From Linepithema humile (Eukaryota > Arthropoda > Insecta > Hymenoptera > Formicidae): 64,000 nt of DNA. The stretch is from contig NC_090129.1 in assembly GCF_040581485.1 (NCBI RefSeq), positions 10,526,501 through 10,590,500 on the forward strand. Direction: 5' to 3'. Of the stretch, positions 52,930 through 64,000 are shown piece by piece (within the stretch, counting starts at the first letter, position 1; each line of letters opens with the position of its first letter). Made by a program: the position numbers and the translations under genes. The notes under the pieces are model-generated. The model searched no databases. It was not told where the DNA came from and saw only the letters and a program-made list of their open reading frames with translations.

Positions 52930-53847
52930 GGGGGGAGCCTCGTGTAACCGGTTAAAAAAATTGAAAAATTTTTTTTTGCTTTAATCAATAGCAATCCATG
53001 TAGAAAATATATTCCCAAAGTTACAGAACAAAATTCGAAGTTTTAAGGAGTCCACAGCCTATTTCTTGCGCGCAGATATACAAGCGCGCGGCGGTGCGCT
53101 TGATCAACGGTACCATAAGATATAAGATTATAGAATTTGTAACTGTTTTTGGCGCGTTTTCGGAAGCACTTATTTGAGAGTGCAATTTGGAGAGTGCAAG
53201 CAAAGTGTGAAATTCGAAGAAGCAGGAAATCGGAGCCTCAGTTTTAAACTTGTTGTTACACTTTTCTTTTTTACTTTTCAATACCGAAAACTTTAAACGC
53301 GTTTTTCTCGAAACCAGTTTTTGGCAATTGGCGGGAAAGATTACTCAAAAACTATTCGATCAATCGAGTTGTCCCTGTATATACATGTAGTTTAATAATA
53401 TAAATTGTCGATGAACCTATAAAGTTAGTAAAATAATTAATTTAAACAATTTTTATTGCATAAATAAGGTGACATTTTGTGGGTCAAAATCGCAATTTTT
53501 TTTTAAAGTGTTGCCATTTTTTCAATTTTTACCTTTTTACTTATTTTTTAGGTTCATCGACTAGATAATTTCATAGAAAAGAAAAACTTTTTTTTTTTTT
53601 TGGTTTTAAACGAGTGCAAAAGACGCTACAACTCCCGCCAATTCACAACTCCAGTGACGAGGCTGCGTCAACATTTGTTTATAGTGGCTCTATAATCAAT
53701 TATTTTTAAACAAAAAAAATTTTTGTTTACTTTTTAATATATGTTTTAAAACACCAAAAAGTTTTAAAAAGATCCGTTGCATTGTTTCTTCAAAAAAAAA
53801 TTCCTAAAAATCACTTTTGTTTTAGCGATTCATACGAGGCTCCCCCT
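52930..53847. mobile_element. Non-autonomous TTAA-target transposon, 918 bp (copy B)
   Basis: Same ends and same length as the copy A element, flanked by TTAA (52,926-52,929 and 53,848-53,851); only a handful of base differences, mostly in its right third. Confidence 0.72.
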
Positions 53848-54093
53848 TTAAGAAAAACAGAATGTTACATTAGTGATATGTATCAAGAGTAATACATACG
53901 CCATATTACCATTTAAGAGAAATGTTATAAGTTATATACATAATTATAGAAATATTACTTTGTTCTCTAAATGTGCTCTTGGAGTAATATTACAGATACA
54001 TATTGGTTTGCTGGGAAGATAAAAAAATTAATTCTAATTCAGTCAATCAATGGCGCATATATAGAAATAATTAATTGTAATTCTTTAATAATT

Positions 54094-54253
54094 ACCCAGT
54101 AAACGCAAAATAACAGTAACGTAACATTGATGTTATAATTTCCCACTCAACAATATAATCGTTACGTACAAGGCATGTTGTATTGCTGTTACATTGTTGA
54201 GTGGGAAATTATAACATTGACGTTATTTTACTGTTAGCTTGTGTTTACTGAGT
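54094..54253. mobile_element. Palindromic MITE in intron 1 (copy B)
   Basis: Counterpart of 32,308-32,467 with the ACYCAGTAAAC ends; one visible difference in the loop (GTACAAGGC for GTACGAGGC). Confidence 0.68.
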
Positions 54254-54570
54254 ATATATATGAAAAAACAATTAGTAATTATTTTCTTAAACTGAAATTT
54301 TCAGAAGATTGTTTGAAGAAAATAGAGAAATTAATTAAAACTTATTATCCCATCTGTAAGGCGTGGAGTTTTAATCTTGCATTTGTCGCAGCTAGTCATC
54401 CTGATGATGTAAAGGTGAAAGAAATAATTAAAGATAAACAAATCTTTATTATTATATTATAATTTAATTTAATATTATTTTCTTTCTATTATTAATTTTT
54501 ATAATATTGTATATGTTAGTATTTGTCATTCAAACGATATAAAGATAGAAGAATATTGAGATATATATAT

Positions 54571-55235
54571 TCTGAACAACTCTCATTTGTATTAGACGAT
54601 AAACGTACAATTCCAAATGCAGACTGTAAATATCGAATTTTGTTATTCAATATTTATAAAACTCTAATATAATAATGAGAAATAAAAAAATCCGCAGAAA
54701 AGGAGTGTAATTTATGTGTCATCTTGTTACAAGTGTAATTGTTTTTACAAAATAATGTCTAAAAAAATATTAAATAAAGTTAATTATTTTCTGAACAACT
54801 CTCATTTGTATTAGACGGTAAACGTACAATTCCAAATACAAACTGTAAATATCGAATTTCGTTATTTAACATTTATAAAACTCTAATATAATAATGAGAA
54901 ATACATGCAGAGTGATTCTCATAAACGTACTCATTCTCTCAATATTTCGAAAAGAACGCATCATGAATCCTTTTCAAGATATTCAATAAGTACGTTTATG
55001 AGAATCACCCTGCATGTATTTCTCATTATTATATTAGAGTTTTATAAATGTTAAATAACGAAATTCGATATTTACAGTTTGTATTTGGAATTGTACGTTT
55101 ACCGTCTAATACAAATGAGAGTTGTTCAGAAAATAATTAACTTTATTTAATATTTTTTTAGACATTATTTTGTAAAAACAATTACACTTGTAACAAGATG
55201 ACACATAAATTACACTCCTTTTTTGCGGATTTTTT
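54571..55235. repeat. Extended hairpin in P450 intron 2 (copy B)
   Basis: The copy A hairpin is enlarged here. After AATGAGAAATA (54,683) the sequence switches to the reverse complement of the right flank (AATCCGCAGAAAAGGAGTGT ...) and then repeats the whole left arm before the loop. Inverted arms now reach about 270 bp (54,685-54,950 against 54,975-55,235), with an extra direct copy of the outer arm. Confidence 0.72.
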
Positions 55236-58200
55236 TATATTATTTATCTATAATTTTTTATATGATTATAGGCAATATTATCAATTCCGACAGAACATGT
55301 TCGGAAAGGGTTTATTTACTCATTTATATGTCCTTGGTTGGGCACTGGCCTATTCACTAGTGAAGGTAACATAATAGATCTAACATAATTCTCATTTCTA
55401 ATATGTACGATATTTCGAATTGGAAATATATAAAAACTATACTTTTTAATTTTTATAAATGTCTACAAATACTCAAACTCAATTGTCCTGATATTGTCCT
55501 TTCACGTATGTTCAGTCTATAGTCTATCCTGAGTAATGTTAATAAACAAAATAAGTTTCAAGAATTACACGTAATTTTCAAACTCCATAAAGGTTTTCAC
55601 ATATTTGTCAATAAGAAGTACAGAATTTACAGTTCTTTGTTAGTAAAATTATTTATCTTGATGTATAAATTTGAATAACTTAATTTATAAGGCAGGTATT
55701 ACGACAAATACAATATTAGTGATTTAGAGTATTATTACATAAAAACCGGATACTATTTTATCTCTATTACAGCAACAAAATGGCGTAAAAGACGAAAGAT
55801 GCTAACGCCAGCATTTCATTTTGATATTTTAAAACGGTTTGTTGATGTACTGATCGAGGAGAGTAATGACTTGATACAATTTGATACAGTTTGAATGACA
55901 ACAAAGGATTGATTGTTGATGATTTAATTTCTTTTATTAGTCATCATACGTTGAATGCAATATGCGGTACGTTCGTAATTTACAAAAACTTTTTTCTCTT
56001 TATTGACATTTAATTGATTAAATATTTATTATAATTATAATAATTTTTTATTAATTATACTTAATATTTGAGCACTGATAAACTTCTACATATCTTTAAA
56101 CAACAATGTGTTAGATTGTAATATTTAATTGAAAGATTATCTCCATTAATTATAGATTGTTTCCTTTTATAATATTAAATTATTATGATTAAAATAAAAA
56201 TCTTAACAAATATTTATGTACAACTTATATACAATTTATATACCTAACTTTAATTAATAATTTATAGAAACCGCTATGGGAACTTCTCTGAAAGATATGG
56301 ACAAAAATCAGGTAAAAGAGTATCGTCAAGCAATTCATGAAATCACTAAAATAATTTTAACTAGGTAACTATGCAATACAACTTAACAATATATGTATAT
56401 GTGAATAACTAATTGCATAAACACGTTTAAGTATATTCCACATATTTTAGAGGATGTTTGAATATAAAAAAATGTAAAGTTTTGATTAGTGTTCCACAAA
56501 AGTATTATGATGTAACTTATAGAATCATTTAAAGTCGCACGCAGACTTTAAATATAATGCTATTATTTTTTTATATAATGTTACATATATTTGTACACAT
56601 AGAATGATAAAACCGTGGCTTTATCCTGATGTGACATTTGCGCTTTCATCACTGGGTCGAAAGCAAGCTAAGAATTTAAAAATATTGCATGGATTCACCG
56701 AAAAAGTGAGTGATAATCGCGTGTTATTTAAAATTGTGCAGAATTTTTGTGTAAATAAAGATATAATAATATTTAAATAAAATTATTAACAATCTAATAT
56801 GTTAGCAGTACATTTAGCAGCATTTAGCAATAAGTGATGAACGAATTTTCCTTAGGTTATTGCAGAAAGGAAACAATATCATAAAAACACTGATGGGCAA
56901 TATTTGAAGCAGTTTGAAAATGGTTCACTAAGCCTTGATGAAGAAATAATAGGAGGTACATGCTTACAGACACATATAGACACACACACACATAAACACT
57001 TATGTGTATGTCACGGACAAAGTGATATTTACATAAACAAATATTTATCACTCTGCCCGACTAGTCTCGGGCATTATGCATAATGCCTCTCATTTATCAC
57101 TTTCGCCATTACATATATACAGATATAAGTGTGTATGTGTTTGTACGTCGTATATGCACACGCGTGCGTATTAAATGTGAAAGTTTCTATTATCATTATT
57201 TATATACACATATATTTATATATATTGGGTTGATCCAAAAATTCTCCTTTAGAGTTTACTTTTTATTTTTATTGAAAATTCACAAGACCTTTCTGATCAA
57301 CTCTGATAAAGAAATTAATATCATATATTAAATACAAAATATTTTTATCTTTCTCAGTACGAAGAAAGCGACTAGCTATGTTGGATCTTCTGATAGCGAT
57401 GTCTGACAATAACAAGATGTGTGATTTAGACATCAGAGAAGAAGTTGATACCTTCATGTCTGCGGTAGATATCTGAAATTACTTATATTTATTAAATAAT
57501 ACCATAACAAATATATTTGTAAAAAAATTTGTGAAAAATTCAAAATACATTATGTAAAATCAAATTGCTTCATATAAAAATGTTCATTTATATGAGCTAT
57601 TCCATAAAATAATTATTCTTACTTTGATGTGATACAATGAACAACAATGATATTTTTCTGATTAATAATTGTTAATAAAATTGAAATGCAATTATTAATT
57701 TTTCAATATATTTGAGTTTCGTTTTATACGGGTACAATGTGTTCAAAAATTATATAAAAAGAAAACTTTTTAAATTTGACAATATTAAAAATATTTTAAC
57801 TTGCTTTTTATTTATGCGAAGTCTTTTTATACATACACGAGGGATCAGAGGTAAAGTGAATCAAATCCGATATTATTAATTGTTAGAAAATTAGTTCTAC
57901 AATTAAAGTTGTTCTAATTGTGTACAGCAACATGTACACTGTTTTTCATAGTTTCTTTTAATTTTAATTTGAACATTTGTACCTTTAAATAATTCAGTAA
58001 AACCTGTTCAGATTTTTTTTTATACATGAATTTAAAAAAGGATTCTACTTATCCTCCGAACTCTTCATATGTAGTCTATGTGTAACGCAAAGAAATAAAT
58101 AAAATATATTTTTCCCATTACAGGGTCACGAGACAACATCAATATCTATATGCTTCACGATTTTGCTATTAGCTGAGCATAAGAATATTCAGGTATATCA

Positions 58201-59367
58201 AAATTATATTGATTTTCAAACACACAGTAAATACTTCATTGATTATATTAATTAAATATATAATTTGTTAAATTTAATATTGTTTGTGTTTTCTGATAAT
58301 ATTAGAACAAATTACTGTAATAAATCAAAAAAGATATTAAGTAATCTGCTTAAATTTATAATTAAATAAAATTGTTTTGTATATAAATATGAAAGGATAT
58401 ATGTGTTCTGTATTCTGTGTGTGTCGCATAGATAATTCAATTAAAAGTGACACAAATACAAATCAAATAAAACGTGTGAAAATTTGTTCAATAATGTGGG
58501 ATCGTGTCAGAAGTGAAATTAATACAGTCATGCAAGAGAACAATGGAAAACTTACTACAACAGCATTAAATAATATGCCATATTTGGAAAGATGTTTGAA
58601 AGAATCGTTGAGATTGTATCCTAGCGCTCCTTTTATACTTCGAGTTCCGTGCAAAGATATAAAATTACGTGAGTAATTGATAAAATATATATTTTATATA
58701 TATTTTTACAAAACTTCAGAAAAGATGTTATATTGATTGATATTGTATTGATAAACTGACTAGTTCATAATTTAATATTAATTTTTTTCTAACAAAAATA
58801 TTTCAAGAAAATAGTAAATTATTGTATGAAAAAGCTTTTACTTAAGTGAAATAATTTATATAAAAATATTCACTTTACAATTTGAATAATTTTTAATTAT
58901 CCTAATAAATTGTGTTTTGTGATATTTTCAGAATCATATATTGTGCCTTCTGGAACAATAATACTTATTCCTATTAAAATGATTCACAGAAATCCTGATT
59001 TCTGGCCAAATCCAGAAATTTTTGATCCTGACAGATTTTGTCCTGAAAATATTCAAAATCGTCATCCGTTTTCTTATTTACCGTTTAGTGCAGGATCGCG
59101 AAATTGTATAGGTAATATTTACAATATTAAATTCTTAATATTCTATTTATTATTAGTATGTAAATCATTTCTAATTTGTTGTAATTTTTATGGTTAATGA
59201 TAGGTCAGCGATTCGCCATGATGGAGTTGAAGATCATAATGGCTTCTTTAATACATAACTTTTATTTGGAACCCATTGATTATTTAAAAGATCTTCAATT
59301 CGCATTGGACATAGTAAATCGAGTTGCTCGTCCAATCCGTGCAAAATTCATTCCAATCAAGGTTTGA

Positions 59368-60039
59368 ATGTTATAGAGAATAATTCTGCTTGTAAGTCTT
59401 CGAATGTTTATAATTTTTTAATATAGTATTTTTGGATATAAGTTTATAAGAATTTTTTTTATCTACTCCATCTCATTAATACATTGTATAAATTTAGTTT
59501 CAATCTTTGCGGACATTCTGTATACTAAAAAAGGATTTGTAAAGATTAGCAAAGACTTCTAGCAAGATTTGAATATAGTGGTATAATGTTTAAATTTTTC
59601 GCCTTTCTACATTGATAACTCTACCACATACTAAAAATAATAAATATAAGGACGTCTAAAAACGTCCTCAAAACGTTCTAAATAAGACATCTTTAGAATG
59701 TCCTAAAAACGTTCTATAAAAATACGTGTTTTTTTAATTTCTTTAACAATTGGTATTTTAAATTTTGCAATAAAAAACTTTCCAAAAATTTTGAAAGTCA
59801 AAACGCGCACAAAGTTGCCTCATAAAACCAGTGTTAGGCTTGGTGGAAAGGAGACGCAAAATATACATCCGCTCGCTTCTACAAACTGAAAGCCGAGCGC
59901 ACACGAACATGTGACGTCAGCAGGTCAGCGATTGTGTGTGTACGAAGCTCTCCGGAAAAAACTGACAGCTCCGTCTTGAACACTTTGGGATTTGAAATGT
60001 ATAGAAATAGAATTTAAAGTTGTACATTCTAAAACTTAC
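59368..60039. other. Downstream flank of P450 copy B
   Basis: Counterpart of 37,363-37,517 plus 38,562-39,071. It shows the uninterrupted empty site of the copy A transposon at 59,515-59,530 and the AACGTCC-rich repeat at 59,650-59,725. Confidence 0.5.
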
Positions 60040-60225
60040 CAATTCTGATATTTTTGATTTACTTATCACACACTCATCTTCTGATAAATCCTTGTAATCA
60101 GAATTTTTATCTGTTACTTGTTTACTGCCTCTAGTATTGTAGGCAACTTTGGGAATGTTAATTTGTGTCTTAACTTTAAGTTTCTGTTTCAAGTCTTGCT
60201 TCTCTATTCTTTTATCTTTATTATC
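60040..60225 (-). CDS. Hypothetical internal exon, 62 codons, minus strand (copy B)
   Basis: Same acceptor, donor and open phase-0 frame as 39,072-39,257; amino-acid changes are few (for example Ser-to-Leu in the acidic stretch). Upstream coding-like piece at about 60,330-60,450. Identity unknown. Confidence 0.4.
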
Positions 60226-61410
60226 CTAAAAAACAATTTAACGATTATACTTAATTTTTAGCTATAATGTATCAGTAATCGAATAAAAAAATAAATTATT
60301 GTATAACTATACAAATATATCAAATTATTTATTACAAATGCTGTGTGAAATCCTCTTGTCTTTATTTTTTTATGTTTCTCTGTTAAAAGGCACTTAGAAA
60401 AAGATTTTCGTTTGCCCTGTATAATTTTTAGTTCTTGTCTTAATGCTTCAACATTTTCTGGAACATATACAGAATGTCCGATAATTACTGAATCACCTCT
60501 CGGGTTCAGGTAGAGCGGGTTAAACCGAGTAGAAAAATCCTGTACCGTTTTGCGATTTTCGTAATAATTAATGAAAAATTAATTAAAAAAGATCGGTCAA
60601 TTTGCGCAAGTCTAAGCGCGCGAGGCTTTTTCCCGCCGATTTGTTGTCAAAATTGTCAGCAGATTTTGTTACATTTGTGCTGGCATTGTGATAATATTAT
60701 CGGATAAAACAAATATATTTTAATTCCGCCACCCAGGTAAAAATCTGGTCTAGGAGAAAGTTTGGCCCTGGATATTTTTCCCCAAGTATAACTTGGATCT
60801 GTCCGGGAAATCTAGCTTGGATCCATATGTAATAGGGGACGGCGGCATGGACGGATCCATTATCTAAAATGTACCCAGGCCCAGGCTTTGTTTCTACGGT
60901 TTTTCCTAGAAATTATACTGGAATCCCTCCTAGGACCCTTATTTTTTACTCGGGTTTTCTCCTGGATTGTTCGATATTGTATTTTGCGAATGACGTTCCT
61001 ATAAACATTATTGTAGATTTGGGTAAAAGTGGCATTAATCTAGGGATAGACATTCTCATTTACAGCACTATTAGTAGCTTCATTACTGTTAGATCGCGAA
61101 TATTTGTTTTTTATCAAGTCACTTTCGTCACACGTGTCACTTTCAGTTTCGATGTTCGCTATTTTTGTGTAGTATTATACTTGATTTATAATTGTCTTCT
61201 TAGAATTAGCGCTTTTATTATGCGGCGGCAGCGGTTTTGATCATGCGGTGAAATATCATACGCTGGCCTAGTGCTTACTGACCTAGTGAAACCTTAGACC
61301 TGCGATTACTATTCCTCGAAAGGAAATGCAACAGTCGAACGAGTCATCTTATCATCGGCATATTATAAAAAATTACATTATTGTAAACTAACGATGGATA
61401 TTGATACGAT
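60226..61410. other. Duplicated non-coding block left of the copia LTR (copy B)
   Basis: Counterpart of 39,258-40,443, including the ACCCAGGTAAAAA...TTACTCGGGT possible MITE (about 60,730-60,955). No gene recognised. Confidence 0.4.
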
Positions 61411-61833
61411 TGTTAGCTAGCAGTGAATTGCTATTATAATAAGATTTTGCGGTGATCTTTGATGTAAAGGTATATAAACCGGGATCCCGACGAAGTCGAG
61501 CAGTCGAGAAAAAGATCCTGACACTACGAAAGATTAAAGTTGTATATTCTGTTATTTCTATTAATATTATGCTCACTTTTGACCCCGCACACCCAGAGGA
61601 GAAAGAAAGGAGCTGATTATATCTCTTCAGAGAATTAAAGAGAGAATTTGTATAAAACCACACCTTTCTTAGTACAGAGGTTTGAGCGAGCCAGAAAGCA
61701 AGGTACAAAGGGCAATCGCTAGGGGGCGAGACAAAAGAAGCAAAGCTTAAAGAAGAAAATAAGTGTCACTGTAGCGCCGCACTAGCGCGAGTTTTAAAAA
61801 CAATACATAACAAGTATAACTAACTTTCTAACA
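61411..61833 (-). mobile_element. 3' LTR of a copia element
   Basis: 423 bp with TGTTAG...CTAACA termini; GTTTATATACC (minus strand) is a likely TATA box. The minus-strand order is polypurine tract AAGGGGGAG (61,842-61,834), then TGTTAGAAAG, as expected where the internal region meets the 3' LTR. Confidence 0.85.
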
Positions 61834-61884
61834 CTCCCCCTTAAGTTATGCTTGTTAAAAAAAAACTTATTACATTAATAACTA

Positions 61885-62367
61885 TTAAATACATTTCAAG
61901 TTTAATGAGTTTCTTAATTTCTTAAATTTAACGAACGTTACACTTTTAGTTAACACATCAGCTTTTTGTTTTTCGGAAGGAACGTATGTTACATTAATAA
62001 CACCGTTCGTTTGCAAGTCTCTAATAAAGTTAAATTTTACATCAATATGTTTTAATCGTTGATGTTCCCACTTGTTTAAAAGATATATGCAGGACTGGTT
62101 ATCTTCGGAAATCGTAATGGGTTCTTTGATCTTCCATTCTAGTTCCTCCAAGAAATTGCGCATCCATACGACTTCCGTTGAAGCCATGGCCAGTGCCACA
62201 TATTCCGCTTCGGTGGACGATAGGGCCACCGTTGACTACTTTTTAGTTATCCAACAGACAGGATTGCCATAGATCTAGATCAGGAAACCCGTCGTTGATT
62301 TCCGGTCTTCGTCTCCTGCCCAATCTGCGTCGGCATAAGCCGCTAGTAAAGAACTCTGAGAATCTTT
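61885..62367 (-). pseudogene. copia RNase H with in-frame stops
   Basis: Contains AYADADWAGDEDRKSTTGF, VALSSTEAEYVAL, EDNQSCIYLL, KHIDVKFNFIRD and QKADVLTK, all copia RNase H motifs with the DDE/D residues. Three amber codons (near 62,366, 62,275 and 62,238) interrupt the frame; at two of them Gln is expected, so C-to-T changes explain those. Ends at 61,885, 50 bp before the polypurine tract. Confidence 0.85.
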
Positions 62368-63325
62368 CTAAAAACTTAAACACATATTAATGGTACCCTT
62401 TAAATAACGAAGAATTCGTTTAAGTCCCTTCCAATGTGCATCAGTTGCTATTTTTTGGTATCGACTGTAATAATTTACTGCTGCGCTGATATCCGGTCTC
62501 GTATTTATCATGATATACATAAGGCATCCAACTAATTCTCTATAGGGCTTCTTTTCATCGTCTACCGCATTTGTATAGGACGTATCTATGGACGACTTCG
62601 ATTCCATCGGTGTGTTCACTGGTTTGCTATCTTGCATACCAAACCGTTTCAGCAAATTCGAGATATATGTTGATTGACTAAGATCCATTCGTTGCTTGTG
62701 CCTCTCTATTTTTATTCCAAGAAAATTCTTTAACGATCCAAGATCTTTTATAGAAAAACGTTCTTCCAACAGGTGCTTAATTTCAATCAGTCGATCTTTA
62801 TTATTTCCGGCAATGATGATATCATCGACGTACAGTAGTAGGTATATTCTTGATTTTTTATCTGATTCGTAAAACATACACTGATCATATTCTGATTGCT
62901 TCAAGCCAATCTTTTTCGCGTAGGTTTTAAATTCAAAATTCCAAATACGCGGTGATTGCTTCAGTCCATATAGAGTTTTATTGAGTCTGCATACTTGCGA
63001 CGTTCCATCTTCACAGCCTTCTGGCTGTTTCATATATATTTCTTGAGTGAGTTTCCCATGGAGAAAGGCATTTTTGACATCCAATTGATCTACGTACAAG
63101 TCTTTATTGATTATAATTGACAACAAAATTCTTACTGTAGTCAGTCTTGCTACTAGCGCGTACGTCTCATCGTAGTCAAAACCCTTTTTTTGTAAACAGT
63201 CCTTTACTACAAGCCGTGCTTTATAACGCTGGATATTTCCATGTTTATCACGTTTGATTTTGAATATCCATTTATTGTCGATTGCCCTTTTTCCACTGGG
63301 TAGGTATGTCAAATTCCAAGTCTTA
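62368..63325 (-). pseudogene. copia reverse transcriptase
   Basis: About 314 aa on the minus strand beginning TYLPSGKRAIDNKWIFKIKR, then RYKARLVVKDCLQKKGFDY, DVKNAFLHGKLTQEIYM, KTLYGLKQSPRIWN, and the catalytic LLLYVDDIIIAGN near residue 160, ending in the RPDISAAVNYYSR and HWKGLKRILRYLKGT boxes of the RT-RNase H connector. Copies the element RNA into DNA in virus-like particles. Open internally, but closed by a TAG at about 62,366 and separated from its N-terminal part by the MITE. Confidence 0.92.
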
Positions 63326-63481
63326 GGCCGGTATTCATAATCATTTCTTATATTTAAGATCGTCTTAAGTCGTCGTCATCGTCGTTTTAAGATACTAATA
63401 TGGCTTTTTAATTGGTTCGTAGCATTTTAAGACAAAACTTAAGATAATCTTAAATATAAGAACGGACTATGAATACCGGCC
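63326..63481. mobile_element. MITE with GGCCGGTATTCATA ends, PIF/Harbinger-like, inside the copia gene
   Basis: GGCCGGTATTCATAATC at the left and, reversed, GGCCGGTATTCATAGTC at the right; interior TCTTAAG words also palindromic. TTA flanks both sides (63,323-63,325; 63,482-63,484). A 3-bp TWA target duplication is typical of PIF/Harbinger. Removing the unit plus one TTA would leave the copia reverse transcriptase reading frame continuous. Confidence 0.87.
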
Positions 63482-63484
63482 TTA

Positions 63485-64000
63485 TTATCTTGAATCGCCT
63501 TTAGTTCTTCATTTATTGCTTCAAGCCATTCCTCTTTATCATTACGAGAGTCAATTTCAGCATAACAATTTGGAACGTCTTCAACGTAACTCTCAGCATG
63601 CAAAGCAGCAGCACAATAATCTTCAAGATAAGAAGGTGTTTTCTTTTCACGAGTACTTCGACAAGGAGCTGGTTGTTCGTTTACAACTCTTGAGTTAGTT
63701 ACAGTTTTATCTTTTATTCCTGTATTAATAGATTCAGTTTCAGATGAACTTTCTTCTTGATCCTCCTTCGTTGCAGTTGTGAATTCTTTATCTTTATGTT
63801 CAGATTCTAATTCCTCTTGAACATTTGTTCCGCTAAACGGTTGATGATGTTTAAATCTTGTTTCATCAAAAATGACATCTCGGCTACAGATTATTTGTTG
63901 TTCTTCTGGACACCATAAGCGGTAATCATTATCTGTGTATCCCACCATGATACAATTTTTTGATCGAGAATCAAATTTCCTGGGATTTAATTCCTTAGGT
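63485..64000 (-). pseudogene. copia polyprotein: integrase C-terminus and linker to reverse transcriptase
   Basis: Reads MVGYTDNDYRLW...IICSRDVIFDE, the conserved end of copia integrase. The first codons (KFDSRSKNC...) run in from the window edge without a stop. A Glu/Ser/Thr-rich linker, then LEAINEELKAIQDNK, the start of the reverse transcriptase domain. The frame then runs into the MITE at 63,481. Confidence 0.85.

Larger units (their letters stand above)
49890..54015 (-). mobile_element. TNP2-like DNA transposon inside P450 intron 1 (copy B)
   Basis: Exact counterpart of 28,104-32,229, with the same CCCAGCAAACC ends, the same nested TTAA element and the same defects in its transposase. 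Confidence 0.72.
49588..59367 (+). pseudogene. Cytochrome P450, CYP4 family-like, copy B, disrupted
   Basis: Twelve exon positions map onto copy A: 49588-49744, 54305-54414, 55272-55365, 55773-55966, 56268-56364, 56603-56705, 56856-56955, 57358-57464, 58124-58192, 58500-58668, 58932-59111, 59204-59367. Exon 4 is 8 bp longer because TTGATACA is tandemly duplicated (near 55,880), shifting the frame into a TGA. The exon 10 acceptor reads TGTGG instead of TGTAG; the next AG is 11 bp inside the exon and would also shift frame. Other exons keep their frame and P450 motifs (WRKRR, SAGHETTS, ESLR, FSAGSRNCIG). Substitutions include Phe-to-Ser and Asp-to-Glu in the I-helix motif. The promoter and GC-AG intron 1 are preserved. 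Therefore a recent pseudogene, though partial transcripts are possible. Confidence 0.85.
47208..61833 (+). repeat. Segmental duplication, copy B
   Basis: Direct copy of 27,236-40,865. Extra relative to copy A: 47,400-48,810 (jockey fragment plus CCCGAG MITEs) and the MITE 48,933-49,361. Lacking relative to copy A: the 37,518-38,561 transposon. Continues at its right edge into an internal copia sequence. Confidence 0.88.
61834..64000 (-). mobile_element. copia retrotransposon internal region, 5' part outside the window
   Basis: The minus strand encodes, from 64,000 down: end of integrase, reverse transcriptase, RNase H, polypurine tract and 3' LTR: the order integrase before reverse transcriptase that defines Ty1/copia. 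It is interrupted by a 156-bp MITE and three in-frame stops, so it is inactive. Confidence 0.9.

Noticed and set aside
58377..58676. 99-aa frame as a separate gene or alternative start
   Set aside because: It is P450 copy B exon 10 preceded by intron sequence that happens to stay open; no promoter or acceptor supports it as a start.

Overview
This is a nuclear contig from an insect, most likely a hymenopteran and probably an ant. The reasons are intron-rich CYP4-type cytochrome P450 genes, a Toll-like leucine-rich receptor fragment, an AT-rich background, and many degraded DNA transposons next to jockey-like, copia-like and R1-like retroelements. There are no prokaryotic operons and no rRNA, canonical tRNA or CRISPR array.

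Layout. 1-1,770: left-truncated TNP2-like transposase pseudogene (minus). 3,231-5,999: DNA transposon with TTAA-type ends and an intact 576-aa Mutator-like transposase. 6,320-8,636: GC-richer LTR-like insertion that cuts an exon of a Toll-like receptor fragment (8,637-11,078, minus), whose intron holds two further small transposons. 11,951-15,952: transposon with very long inverted ends, a broken transposase and a nested hAT-type foldback. 16,531-21,960: strikingly GC-rich non-LTR retroposon with poly(A) tail, 14-bp target duplication, a zinc-knuckle Gag-like ORF, repeated 5' modules and no reverse transcriptase that I can see. 22.0-27.2 kb: AT-rich intergenic DNA with palindromic MITEs.

27,236-40,865 and about 47,208-61,833 are two copies of one segmental duplication. 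Each holds a 12-exon CYP4-type P450 gene on the plus strand. Its 4.6-kb first intron contains a TNP2-like transposon (28,104-32,229 in copy A) that itself holds a nested TTAA element. Copy A splices in silico to an unbroken 511-aa P450. Copy B has an 8-bp frameshifting duplication in exon 4 and has lost the exon-10 splice acceptor, so it is called a pseudogene. The spacer between the copies (40.9-47.2 kb) holds a THAP-domain element with long inverted ends, a large hairpin element, a Mutator-like transposase relic and a second TNP2-like relic. Copy B runs into a copia element (61,411-64,000, minus) interrupted by a MITE; copy A keeps only its LTR.

How it fits together: the only likely functional host gene is the copy A P450, a microsomal monooxygenase. 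Everything else is mobile DNA or broken host sequence. The duplicates act as each other's empty-site controls, so target duplications and insertion order can be read directly for several transposons.
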